From JAXMCK01 sp046349395 (GTDB lineage Bacteria > Pseudomonadota > Alphaproteobacteria > Geminicoccales > Geminicoccaceae): 64,000 nt of DNA. The position numbers and the translations under genes were made by a program. A model generated the notes under the pieces. It made no database searches and was not told the DNA's origin. It was given only the letters and a program-made list of their open reading frames with translations. The stretch is taken from assembly GCA_046349395.1 (NCBI GenBank), contig JAXMCK010000003.1, positions 186,001 through 250,000 of the forward strand. Reading direction: 5' to 3'. Shown piece after piece: positions 16,668 to 24,575 of this stretch (positions are counted from its first letter, which is position 1; each line of letters opens with the position of its first letter).

Positions 16668-17917
16668 ACCAGCATCCCGTCCTGCTGCACGCGCTCGGGA
16701 GCAATCTGACCCGGCTCGACGACGATCGCATACGACGTGTTGTGGCGCTGATCGATGCCATGGCCGAGCGGGGAGCCGTCGACCGTCTCCTCGACAGTCT
16801 CCGCCCACGCCTCGGCCGGCTTCGGCCGCCGCGACCGCTGACCATCGGCCGGGTGCTGGTGCTTCCGTTCGAGGATCTGCTGGTCCCGGCCGGCACCACC
16901 TGGACCGATGGCCCACGCATTCGCCGCGACGTGCTGCCGGTCTTGGTGCGCGAGGTCCTGGAGGGCCTGGACCCCGAGACGGGGCGCAGGCTCGCAGCCT
17001 CGGCTGAGACCGGCACGATGTCGGAGCGCGAGCGGGTCCTGGAGCTGGGCCATCTCCTTTGGCCGGCCGCCGCCCGTCATCTCGCCCGGACGGCGGAGCC
17101 GGAGCGGCGTCTCGTCGGCCGTCTGCTGGAGCTGGCACCGCAGCTGGTCCCGGCCATGTGGCGTTGGCCACCTCGACCCATGTGCGAGCTTCGTGAGGAT
17201 GGAGCCGCGGCGGCACTGGAAGCGCTGCGGCGTGCCGCGACCCGCGGCCAGGCTCACCTCCGGGCCGTCGCCGAACTGCTGCTCGCCCGGGCCGACTCGG
17301 CCGAGATGGTCCTCAACTTCCTCCGCCGATCGCATCTGGGCCTGGGTGCTCGGGAGCATGCCGCGTTTCTCTCGGAGCTGACCGCCTCCAGCCTCGACCG
17401 CCTGGAAGACGGCACGCGCCATGTCGCCGAGGCGGACCTGCCGGTGACAGAGATCGTTCCAGCCCTGCTGCGCCTCGCCACCGACACGTTGGCCCTCGAA
17501 GAGGGTGGGCTCGATCCGGGCCAGCGCCGCCAGTTGGGTGCCATCCGCCGCGCCACCGCACAGGCCGTCGCCGCACGCACCGAGCAGAGCATCGGCCACG
17601 ACCTGCAGCAGCAGATCGCGAGCTCGGGCGATCCCGAGGTGATGGAAGCGATGGCGCGCGACACGCGTCGCCTGCTGCTGGCCGGCAGCCGGCTCGGAGG
17701 ACCTTTCGCTCCGGCATCTCCCGCGCGCCGTCACTTCGGCAGCTACGCCCAGTCCGTGGAGACGGCCGACACGCCCCGACAGGCCATGGAGCGACTGCGG
17801 ATCGTCGAGATCCTCTATGGGCCCGAAGCCGCGATGGAACTGCACGAGCAGCTACGCCAGCGGACGATGCCCGTCGAAAGCGGGGTTGCGGGGGACGCGG
17901 CGACCGTTCCGTCCTGA
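16664..17917 (+). CDS. Conserved hypothetical protein, second of the coupled pair
   Basis: A 417-residue, leucine- and arginine-rich protein that I do not recognise. It begins MNQHPVLLHALGSNLTRLDD, lacks a signal peptide or clear membrane helix, and appears almost entirely alpha-helical. A notable internal block is RPLTIGRVLVLPFEDLLVPA (about residues 56-75), which reads like one strand-forming core element. The start ATG overlaps the stop of the preceding gene, so the products probably act together. Codon use and GC content match the core genes around it, which argues against recent transfer. Confidence 0.7.
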   Translation: MNQHPVLLHALGSNLTRLDDDRIRRVVALIDAMAERGAVDRLLDSLRPRLGRLRPPRPLTIGRVLVLPFEDLLVPAGTTWTDGPRIRRDVLPVLVREVLEGLDPETGRRLAASAETGTMSERERVLELGHLLWPAAARHLARTAEPERRLVGRLLELAPQLVPAMWRWPPRPMCELREDGAAAALEALRRAATRGQAHLRAVAELLLARADSAEMVLNFLRRSHLGLGAREHAAFLSELTASSLDRLEDGTRHVAEADLPVTEIVPALLRLATDTLALEEGGLDPGQRRQLGAIRRATAQAVAARTEQSIGHDLQQQIASSGDPEVMEAMARDTRRLLLAGSRLGGPFAPASPARRHFGSYAQSVETADTPRQAMERLRIVEILYGPEAAMELHEQLRQRTMPVESGVAGDAATVPS

Positions 17918-17936
17918 GCGCCGGCTGGGCCCCGCT

Positions 17937-18398
17937 TCAGGGCGGCCCGCCGCTGTCCCAGCGTGCAGCGGCAAGGTCGTCACTGGCCCGGGCCTCGACC
18001 CAGCGCTCGCCCGCCTCCGTCTCTTCGAGCTTCCAGAACGGTGCGCCGGTCTTCAGCCAATCGATGAGGAAGGCACAGGCGTCGAGTGCCGCTGCCCGGT
18101 GGGCACTGCCGGTGAGCACGAGCACGATGGGCTCGCCCGGCAGCATGCGGCCGTAGCGATGGATGACCAGCACGTCGAGCAGTGGCCAGCGCCGCCGTGC
18201 CTCGGCCTCGGCCTCGGCGAGCTTGCGCTCGGTCATGCCGGGATAGTGCTCAAGCGTCATGGCAGCGACCGTGTCGCCGGCATGCTCGGCACGAACGAGG
18301 CCGATGAAGCTGGCGATCCCGCCCATGTCGGTCCGGCCAGCGCCAAAGGCGGCGATTTCGTGTCCCGCATCGAAGGGCTCGGCCTGGACGCGGATCAA
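17937..18398 (-). CDS. moaE: Molybdopterin synthase catalytic subunit MoaE
   Basis: A 153-residue protein that transfers sulfur from the MoaD thiocarboxylate to precursor Z (cPMP) to form molybdopterin. Family marks are GAGRTDMGGIASFIGLVR near the N-terminus, MTLEHYPGMTERKL, LVIHRYGRMLPGEPIVLV, and the catalytic lysine region DWLKTGAPFWKLEE (about residues 114-127). It lies five bases downstream of moaD on the same strand, and the two products form the MoaD2-MoaE2 complex. Confidence 0.95.
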   Translation of the reverse strand: MIRVQAEPFDAGHEIAAFGAGRTDMGGIASFIGLVRAEHAGDTVAAMTLEHYPGMTERKLAEAEAEARRRWPLLDVLVIHRYGRMLPGEPIVLVLTGSAHRAAALDACAFLIDWLKTGAPFWKLEETEAGERWVEARASDDLAAARWDSGGPP

Positions 18399-18403
18399 GG
18401 GCT

Positions 18404-18682
18404 TCAGCCCCCGGTCACGGGCGGGAAGAAGGCCACCTCGTCGCCGCCCCGCACGGGTCCGTCCTCGGCGACATATTCCTGATTTACGGCACAGCGCACC
18501 ACGCCCTTCGCCTGCAACGCTTCGGCGAAGCCCGCATGACGAGCGGCGAGGAAGGCGGTCAGCGTCTTCACGCTGGTGACCTCGGGCGGCAGGTCGACGG
18601 CCTCCTCGCTGTGGCCGACGCGATTTCGCAGCCAGGCGAAGTAGCGGATCTTGACCGGCCGGCCCGTCTCAGAGGCTGGCAT
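18404..18682 (-). CDS. moaD: Molybdopterin synthase sulfur carrier subunit MoaD
   Basis: A 92-residue ubiquitin-fold protein ending in the obligatory Gly-Gly (FFPPVTGG) that is adenylated and thiocarboxylated. It starts MPASETGRPVKIRYFAWLRN. The loop ARHAGFAEAL and the segment VNQEYVAEDGPVRGGDEVAF are typical. The start overlaps the end of pgsA by 14 bases, and moaE follows directly, so pgsA-moaD-moaE form an operon-like run. Confidence 0.93.
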   Translation of the reverse strand: MPASETGRPVKIRYFAWLRNRVGHSEEAVDLPPEVTSVKTLTAFLAARHAGFAEALQAKGVVRCAVNQEYVAEDGPVRGGDEVAFFPPVTGG

Positions 18683-19271
18683 GGTGCACGTGCTTGGTTT
18701 CCGCTGCCGCGGCCGGAACCTGGTCGGCCGCCAGCATGTGGGCGAGGCCCGCCTGGAGATACTCCCAGCCGGTGACGAGGGTGAGCACCGCCGCGACCCA
18801 CAGGCCCACCCAGCCGACCCAGGTGACGGCGAGCCAGGACGGGCCGGCCTCGCCGACGATGAGAAAGCCGATCGCCGTCATCTGCACGGCGGTCTTCCAC
18901 TTGGCGAGGCGGGTGACGGGCATGCCGACGCGTACCTCGGCCATGTATTCGCGCAAGCCCGAGACCATGATCTCGCGCAGCATGATGACGACGGATGGGA
19001 GCAACGGGGCACGGCCGAAACCGACCAGCATGGTGAGGGTGGCCCCGACCAAGAGCTTGTCGGCAATCGGGTCGAGCCAGCGGCCGAACAGCGACTGCTG
19101 CTGCCACTTGCGGGCCAGATGGCCGTCGACCCAGTCGGTCGTCGCGGCGATCGTGAAGACGAGGCAGGCAGCCCATCGTCCCCAACGCTCCTCGACGTAC
19201 AGCAGCGCCACCACGATCGGGATCATGGCGACACGGCCCAGCGTCAGCAGATTGGGGGTGGACGTCAGCAT
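18669..19271 (-). CDS. pgsA: CDP-diacylglycerol--glycerol-3-phosphate 3-phosphatidyltransferase
   Basis: A 200-residue integral membrane enzyme that makes phosphatidylglycerophosphate, the first committed step to phosphatidylglycerol and cardiolipin. The complete CDP-alcohol phosphotransferase motif is present (about residues 46-71): D-x2-DG-x2-AR-x8-G-x3-D-x3-D, with the two blocks seen as DWVDGHLAR and GRWLDPIADK. The C-terminus ends in a histidine-containing AAAETKHVHHASL tail. It lies ten bases downstream of uvrC, an arrangement widespread in proteobacteria. Confidence 0.95.
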   Translation of the reverse strand: MLTSTPNLLTLGRVAMIPIVVALLYVEERWGRWAACLVFTIAATTDWVDGHLARKWQQQSLFGRWLDPIADKLLVGATLTMLVGFGRAPLLPSVVIMLREIMVSGLREYMAEVRVGMPVTRLAKWKTAVQMTAIGFLIVGEAGPSWLAVTWVGWVGLWVAAVLTLVTGWEYLQAGLAHMLAADQVPAAAAETKHVHHASL

Positions 19272-19280
19272 GCGCGGTCC

Positions 19281-21155
19281 TCAGCCGCTGTCGTGAAAAT
19301 GGTCGTAGATCGCCTTCGCGACGGTGCGGTTGATACCAGGAACGCGCTCGAGGTCGAGCAGTCCCGCCTGCTCCACCCCTTTGACCGAACCGAAGTGCGT
19401 GAGCAACGCCCGTTTTCGTTTGGCCCCGATGCCGGGCACTTTGTCCAGGGCCGAGCGGCCGATCGTGCGCGAGCGGCGGCCGCGGTGGGTGGCGATGGCG
19501 AACCGGTGCGCCTCGTCGCGCAGGCGCTGGACGAAGTAGAGGACGGGATCGCGCGCCTCCAGGGCCAGCGGCTCGCGCCCGGGGAGGAAGAAGCGCTCCT
19601 GCCCGGCGTTGCGCTCCGGTCCCTTGGCCACGGCCATGACGGGCACGTCGACGAGGTCGAGATCGCCCAGGACCTCCTGGGCGGCCGCCAGCTGGCCGGC
19701 ACCGCCGTCGACGACGACGAGGTCGGGCCAAGTCTCGCCGGCGCGCTCGGGATCCTCGCGGACGAGGCGCTGGAAACGGCGGCGCAGGACCTCGCGCATC
19801 ATCGCGTAGTCGTCGCCCGGGGTCAGCTCGCCGCCCTTGATGTTGAAGGTGCGGTAGCTCTTCTTGTCGAAGCCCTCGGGACCGGCGACGACGAAGGCGC
19901 CGATCGCGTTCGTCCCCTGGATGTGGCTGTTGTCGTAGACCTCGATCCGCTGCGGCGTCTCGGGCAGGTCGAAGCGCTCGGCAAGCTGCTCCAGGAGGCT
20001 CTCCTGGCTCGCCGTGTCCGCCAGCCGTCGGGCCAGCGCCTGTCGGGCGTTGGTCAGGGCGATCTCGACCAGCTGCCGCTTGTCGCCGCGCTTGGGTACC
20101 GCCAGCTCGACCCGGCGGCCGGCTTTCACCCCCAGGGCCTCGGCCAGCAGCTCCTGCTCCGGCACGGCCTCGGCCAGGAGGACGAGCCCGGGTGCCGCGC
20201 GCTCGGCGTAGAACTGGGCGATGAAGGCCGCCAGCGTCTCGGCCGTGCTCGCCTCGCGCGCATGGGCCGGATAGTAGGCGCGGTTCCCGTAGTTGCGGCC
20301 GTTCCGATAGAAGAAGACCTGGACGCAGACCTGCCCGCCCTCGGCATGGGCGGCGATGACGTCGGCGTCGCCCACGGCGTCGGTGTTGATGCCCTGGCGC
20401 GCCTGGATGTGCGCCATCGCACGCAGCCGGTCGCGCAGCCGGGCCGCGGTCTCGTAGTCGAGCGCCTCGGCGGCGTCCTGCATGCCGCGCTGCAGGCGGG
20501 CCTGGATCTCGTTCGACCGGCCACTGAGGAAGGCCCGCACCTCTTCGACGATGGTGGCGTAGGTCGCGGGGTCGATCCGGCCGACGCAGGGCGCCGAGCA
20601 GCGCTTGATCTGGTACTGCAGGCAGGGCCGCGAGCGGGTGTTGAAGACGGTGTCGCGGCAGCTGCGGAGCGGGAACGCCTTGAGCAGCGCATTCAGCGTC
20701 TCGTTCACCGCACCGGCCGAGGCGAAGGGGCCGAAATACTCCGTGTTCGGCCGCTTGGCGCCGCGATGCTTGCCGATCAGCGGGAAGGTGTGGTCGCCGC
20801 GAATCGAGATGTAGGGAAAGCTCTTGTCGTCGCGGAGGACGATGTTGAAGACGGGCCGCCAGCGCTTGATGAGGTTGGCTTCGAGCAGCAGCGCCTCGAC
20901 CTCGCTGCCGGTCGTGACGAACTCCATGCTGCGGCTCAGCGCCACCATCCGCTGCAGGCGGGCGCCCAGCACCTGCGGCTTGGTGTAGGCCGCCACGCGC
21001 TTGCGCAGCGACTTCGCCTTGCCGACGTAGAGCAGGTCGCCCTTCTCATCGAGCATCCGGTAGACGCCGGGCTCGTTCGGCAGCTTCGGCAGGAGGGCAC
21101 GGATCATCGCCGCGCCCTTGAGGACGGCAGGCTGCTCCGTGACGGCGGTTTCCAT
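19281..21155 (-). CDS. uvrC: Excinuclease ABC subunit C
   Basis: A 624-residue nucleotide-excision-repair nuclease. The N-terminal GIY-YIG domain carries PGVYRMLDEKGDLLYVGKAK (about residues 29-48). A UVR motif region lies near SNEIQARLQRGMQDAAEALD, and the C-terminal RNase H-like endonuclease domain has EVYDNSHIQGTNAIGAFVV and VVDGGAGQLAAAQEV. Helix-hairpin-helix elements (SALDKVPGIGAKRKRALLTHF and a second one with VPGINRTVAKAIYDHF) end the protein. The start METAVTEQP gives a family-sized product; an ATG 16 codons downstream is possible. It is followed by pgsA on the same strand. Confidence 0.97.
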   Translation of the reverse strand: METAVTEQPAVLKGAAMIRALLPKLPNEPGVYRMLDEKGDLLYVGKAKSLRKRVAAYTKPQVLGARLQRMVALSRSMEFVTTGSEVEALLLEANLIKRWRPVFNIVLRDDKSFPYISIRGDHTFPLIGKHRGAKRPNTEYFGPFASAGAVNETLNALLKAFPLRSCRDTVFNTRSRPCLQYQIKRCSAPCVGRIDPATYATIVEEVRAFLSGRSNEIQARLQRGMQDAAEALDYETAARLRDRLRAMAHIQARQGINTDAVGDADVIAAHAEGGQVCVQVFFYRNGRNYGNRAYYPAHAREASTAETLAAFIAQFYAERAAPGLVLLAEAVPEQELLAEALGVKAGRRVELAVPKRGDKRQLVEIALTNARQALARRLADTASQESLLEQLAERFDLPETPQRIEVYDNSHIQGTNAIGAFVVAGPEGFDKKSYRTFNIKGGELTPGDDYAMMREVLRRRFQRLVREDPERAGETWPDLVVVDGGAGQLAAAQEVLGDLDLVDVPVMAVAKGPERNAGQERFFLPGREPLALEARDPVLYFVQRLRDEAHRFAIATHRGRRSRTIGRSALDKVPGIGAKRKRALLTHFGSVKGVEQAGLLDLERVPGINRTVAKAIYDHFHDSG

Positions 21156-21203
21156 GCTCAGGGAATGGGCAGCCGGAAGGCCCGGTTCAAGGCCGGAGCC
21201 GGA

Positions 21204-22379
21204 TCAGCCCGTCTGCATGCCGTGGCGGACGGCGAGGCGCTTCAGCGGGGCGATGTGCTCGAGCGCGCCCAGCACCAGCCCGCGGGCGATGCGCACCGGC
21301 GGCAGCCGGTTCGTCGTCAGGCGCAGCAGGCTGTCGGTCAGCCAAAGTCGTTGCGTGTTGTCGCCGCGCCGCCGCCGCGCATAGGGCAGCAGCGCCTCGC
21401 CGGAGCCGATGTCCATGCCCCGCCGCCTGCAGGCGACCAGCGTCTCGACCAGCACGCCGATGTCGGCGACACCCATGTTGAAGCCCTGGGCGTGGATCGG
21501 GTGCACGCCGTGGGCGGCATCGCCGACGAGGGCCAGCCGTGGGCCGACATATCGATGGGCGTGCAGAGCACCGAGCGGATATGTCGTCGGCCCGCTCTCG
21601 ATCGCGAGGGGGCGCAGGCCACCCGAGGTGGCCGCGGCGATGGCGGCGATCAGCTCGGCCGCGGGCTTGGCCGCCAGGGTCACGGCGTCGTCGCTGGGCA
21701 TCGCCCAGGTGAGGCCGGCACGACGTCCGCGTAGCGGCAGCAGGGCCAAGGGGCCGGTCGGCAGCAGCCACTCGCGGACCTTCGATCCGTGCGGCTCGGC
21801 CAGCTGCAACACGGCGGTCAGACCGCGCTGCGCGTAGTCCCAGCGCTCGACGTCGATGCCGGCGAGCTTGCGCACGATCGACTGCCGGCCGTCTGCACCG
21901 ACCAGGAGCTTCGCCGCCAGCCAGCTGCCGTCGGTTAGTTCCAGCCTGATCTGGTCGCGCTCGCGAACGACCGCGGCCGCCTCGCCCTGGACGAAGCGGG
22001 GCGGGCGGGGAGCCGACCTGCACGCTTCCAGCAGGCCGCGGCGGAGGTCGACGGGCTCGATGCCGTAGCCGAACGCACCCGTGCCGTGCGCCGAGGTGTC
22101 GTAGTGCACCGCGGCGGCACTGGCTGGGTCGGTGACCTCCACCTCGCGCACGGTCTCGACGAGGCGCGACAGGCAGCGCCAGACGCCCAGACGCTCCATC
22201 GTGGCGCGGCTACCGGCGAGAAGCGCGATGTTGCGTCCGTCGGAGGGTGCGGTCTCGATCGCCTCGGCCGGGCCAGGGTCGATGATCGCGACCGACATGC
22301 CGTGGCGGGCCAGACCGGCCCCGAGCAGGAGACCTGCCGGGCCGGCGCCCACCACGAGGACGTCGAAGATCCGTGCCAT
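21204..22379 (-). CDS. UbiH/UbiF/COQ6-family FAD-dependent monooxygenase
   Basis: A 391-residue flavoprotein hydroxylase, probably of ubiquinone biosynthesis. The N-terminal Rossmann motif is DVLVVGAGPAGLLLGAGLA (residues 6-24), and the second FAD-binding motif is GDAAHGVHPIHAQGFNMGVAD (about residues 288-308); LLVGADGRQSIVR is the DG motif. I cannot tell which ring position (C5, C6 or C7) it hydroxylates from sequence alone. MARIFDVLVV was chosen as start, because the upstream open frame is not homologous. It lies between uvrC and rpoH on the same strand. Confidence 0.85.
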   Translation of the reverse strand: MARIFDVLVVGAGPAGLLLGAGLARHGMSVAIIDPGPAEAIETAPSDGRNIALLAGSRATMERLGVWRCLSRLVETVREVEVTDPASAAAVHYDTSAHGTGAFGYGIEPVDLRRGLLEACRSAPRPPRFVQGEAAAVVRERDQIRLELTDGSWLAAKLLVGADGRQSIVRKLAGIDVERWDYAQRGLTAVLQLAEPHGSKVREWLLPTGPLALLPLRGRRAGLTWAMPSDDAVTLAAKPAAELIAAIAAATSGGLRPLAIESGPTTYPLGALHAHRYVGPRLALVGDAAHGVHPIHAQGFNMGVADIGVLVETLVACRRRGMDIGSGEALLPYARRRRGDNTQRLWLTDSLLRLTTNRLPPVRIARGLVLGALEHIAPLKRLAVRHGMQTG

Positions 22380-22432
22380 CACGCCGCTTACCTGCGGCAA
22401 CCCCCCGCCCGGGTCCAGTCCGACGTGGCGCG

Positions 22433-23329
22433 TCAGACTGGCACGGCGGTCAGGAGATCGGTCTCGCTCGGATCCTTCACCCGACGGAGCAGGGCCGCCT
22501 TCAGCTTCTGCAGGGCGCGGTGCTCGATCTGGCGGACACGCTCCTTGCTGATGCCGAGGCGGACACCGAGCTCCTCCAGCGTGCGCCCTTCCTCGCGCAG
22601 GCGACGCTCCTTGATGATCGTCTGTTCGCGCGGACTGAGCTCCGCGATGGAGGAGGCCAGCCACTCGGCCCGGGTACGGCTGTCACGCGACTCGGAAACG
22701 ACGTCCTCGGGGCTCGGCCGCTCGTCGGTCAGGAAGTCCTGCCACACGTCCTCGCCGGCCGGGCTGATCGGCGCATTGAGCGACTGGTCGCCGCCCATGA
22801 GCCGCATCTCCATGTGCTCGACGTCCGAGACCTCGACCTTCAGCTCGTTGGCGATGAACGTCTTGCCGGCCTCGTCGAGATGCCCATACGAGCCGTCGTC
22901 GATCTTCGCCCGCAGCCGGCGCAAGTTGAAGAAGAGCGACTTCTGCGCCGAGGTCGTCCCTGTGCGCACCACCGACCAGTTACGCAGGATGTAGTCCTGC
23001 ATCGCCGAGCGGATCCACCACGCGGCGTAGGTCGAGAAGCGCACGTCCCGTTCGGGCTCGAACCGGGCGGCGGCCTGCATCAGGCCGACCACACCCTCCT
23101 GCACCAGATCGCCGAGCGGCAGACCATAATTGCGGAACCTACTGGCCGTGCTGATCACGAGACGCATATAGGCCTGGATAAGCTCGTGAAGCGCCTTCTC
23201 GTCCCCGCTGTTGCGCCACTTGCGGGCCAGATCGAGTTCGTGGTCGCGGGTCAGGAGAGGTGCGCTCATCGAGTCGCGGATCAACCGACGATTGGCCCGC
23301 TGCGTGTCGACGGTGTCCATGATGCCCAT
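22433..23329 (-). CDS. rpoH: RNA polymerase heat-shock sigma factor RpoH (RpoH2-like)
   Basis: A sigma-70 family factor of the sigma-32 group. The diagnostic RpoH box is QKSLFFNLRR, preceded by region 2 (RFEPERDVRFSTYAAWWIR and QDYILRNWSVVR) and followed by a region 4 helix-turn-helix (EELGVRLGISKERVRQIEHR). The sequence ANRRLIRDSMSAPLL before region 1.2 resembles alphaproteobacterial RpoH2 rather than the main RpoH1, so a second rpoH elsewhere is expected. I chose the ATG at 23329 because AGGA lies nine bases upstream; ATG 23320, ATG 23353 and GTG 23383 are alternatives in frame. Confidence 0.92.
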   Translation of the reverse strand: MGIMDTVDTQRANRRLIRDSMSAPLLTRDHELDLARKWRNSGDEKALHELIQAYMRLVISTASRFRNYGLPLGDLVQEGVVGLMQAAARFEPERDVRFSTYAAWWIRSAMQDYILRNWSVVRTGTTSAQKSLFFNLRRLRAKIDDGSYGHLDEAGKTFIANELKVEVSDVEHMEMRLMGGDQSLNAPISPAGEDVWQDFLTDERPSPEDVVSESRDSRTRAEWLASSIAELSPREQTIIKERRLREEGRTLEELGVRLGISKERVRQIEHRALQKLKAALLRRVKDPSETDLLTAVPV

Positions 23330-23405
23330 GAGACCTGTTCCTGCCTCGCTCATCCCGAGCGCCGTGGCGGCGTCGGGGATCACCTGAGTGCCATCCGCCT
23401 AACGT

Positions 23406-23437
23406 CTCATACGGGCACGGGTACCGCAGGGATCAAG
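23406..23437 (-). promoter_or_regulatory. Possible sigma-32-like promoter upstream of rpoH
   Basis: Read on the minus strand the segment starts with CTTGATCCC, and after about 18 bases has CCGTATGAG, loosely similar to the alphaproteobacterial heat-shock pattern CTTG-N17/18-CCTATNT. It lies 76 bases upstream of the preferred rpoH start. The -10 match is weak, so this is only a candidate for autoregulation. Confidence 0.25.
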
Positions 23438-23559
23438 CAGACGCGGATGAAATGGCCGCCATGCAACCGCCACCCGGACACCGCGTTCGCCGTGGGCACA
23501 CCGAGGCGGTGATGCTAAGTAGCTCGCCGAAACGCCAGAATCGGGACCCTTGCTGATCG

Positions 23560-23871
23560 ATGAGCAGTGCTGCGCAAACGTCGACGGCAGCTGATCACAA
23601 GTCTGTCAGAGTTCGGATCGAGGGGCTGGTGCAGGGGGTATGGTTCCGCGCCTGGACCGTCGATGCCGCAACGTCCCTGGGCCTCGACGGCTGGGTCAGG
23701 AACCGGCGGGACGGCACGGTGGAAGCCGTCTTCGCGGGTGCGGTTCCCGTGGTGGATCGGATGATCGAGCTGTGCCACGAGGGGCCGACCCGCGCAGTGG
23801 TGGGCCGAGTGATCGTCGAGGCGGAGACCGAAGCGGTGCCCTCGGGTTTCCGGAAGATGCCGACCCTCTGA
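23560..23871 (+). CDS. acyP: Acylphosphatase
   Basis: A 103-residue small enzyme that hydrolyses carboxyl-phosphate bonds of acyl phosphates. The signature is RIEGLVQGVWFRAWTVDAA (about residues 19-37), containing the phosphate-binding loop with the catalytic arginine, followed by LGLDGWVRNRRDGTVEAVFAG with the catalytic asparagine. The C-terminus GFRKMPTL is close to the usual F.RRPT ending. It is divergent from rpoH, and its stop shares one base with the ATG of the following DUF6134 gene (TGATG), suggesting coupled translation. Confidence 0.94.
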   Translation: MSSAAQTSTAADHKSVRVRIEGLVQGVWFRAWTVDAATSLGLDGWVRNRRDGTVEAVFAGAVPVVDRMIELCHEGPTRAVVGRVIVEAETEAVPSGFRKMPTL

Positions 23872-24575
23872 TGAGGCGGGACATGATGCTCGAGCCTGCG
23901 CCCAGCATGCCGACGACGCGGCGGGCGGCGATGACGGGGCTGCTCGCCGGCCTCGGTGCGCTGACACTGCCGGGCCGCGGCAGCGCCGCCGACATTCCTC
24001 CGAGCCGGGTGTTCGACATCTTCCGCAAGGGTGACCTCGTCGGTCACCACGCCATGACCTTCTCGCCCGATCCAGCCGGCGGCTTCGCCGTCGACCACGA
24101 CATCGAGATCGTCATCAAGATCGCCTTCATCACCGCCTACAGCTACCGCCAGCAGGGTCGCGACACGTGGCGCGACGGCGTTATGATCGGCTCGGTGCTG
24201 GACACCGACGACGACGGGAACCGCACCCGGGTGCAGATCACGAAGGGCGGCGACCAGCTGCAGGTGGACGGCCCGGCCGGCACCTACGCCGTGCCGATGG
24301 GAACCATGAACGACATCTCGATGTGGAACGCCGGGATCATGCGGCTCGACCATGTCGTCGATGGGCAGAACGGCCAGTACACCCCGATCCAGCCGCAGCC
24401 GCCGGTGGCGGAGCGGGTGGCGGTCGGCGGCCAGATGGTCGACACCAAGCGCTACACCGTGCTCTCGACCAAGGGCCGCGAAGGTCGCATCTGGTACGCG
24501 AACGCGAGCATGGAGTGGGTGAAGGGCATCGTCGTTACACGCGGCGAGACCCTGGACTATCAGCTCCGAACCTAG
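23871..24575 (+). CDS. Exported DUF6134-type protein with Tat-like signal
   Basis: A 234-residue protein with a probable Tat signal peptide: the twin arginine in MPTTRRAAMTGLLAGLGALT is followed by a cut near GSAADIPPS. The mature domain, beginning VFDIFRKGDLVGHHAMTF and containing YSYRQQGRDTWRDGVM, is rich in beta strands and fits the uncharacterised DUF6134 family. The start ATG touches the acylphosphatase stop, so the two are probably co-translated. The 3' end overlaps the end of the adenine deaminase gene by four bases on the opposite strand. Function is unknown. Confidence 0.75.
   Translation: MRRDMMLEPAPSMPTTRRAAMTGLLAGLGALTLPGRGSAADIPPSRVFDIFRKGDLVGHHAMTFSPDPAGGFAVDHDIEIVIKIAFITAYSYRQQGRDTWRDGVMIGSVLDTDDDGNRTRVQITKGGDQLQVDGPAGTYAVPMGTMNDISMWNAGIMRLDHVVDGQNGQYTPIQPQPPVAERVAVGGQMVDTKRYTVLSTKGREGRIWYANASMEWVKGIVVTRGETLDYQLRT

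Noticed and set aside
18651..21734. A 1027-codon plus-strand open frame antisense to moaD, pgsA and uvrC
   Set aside because: Long antisense frames are expected at this GC content. The translation is arginine/glutamine/aspartate-rich without domains, and the opposite strand encodes well-conserved pgsA and uvrC.
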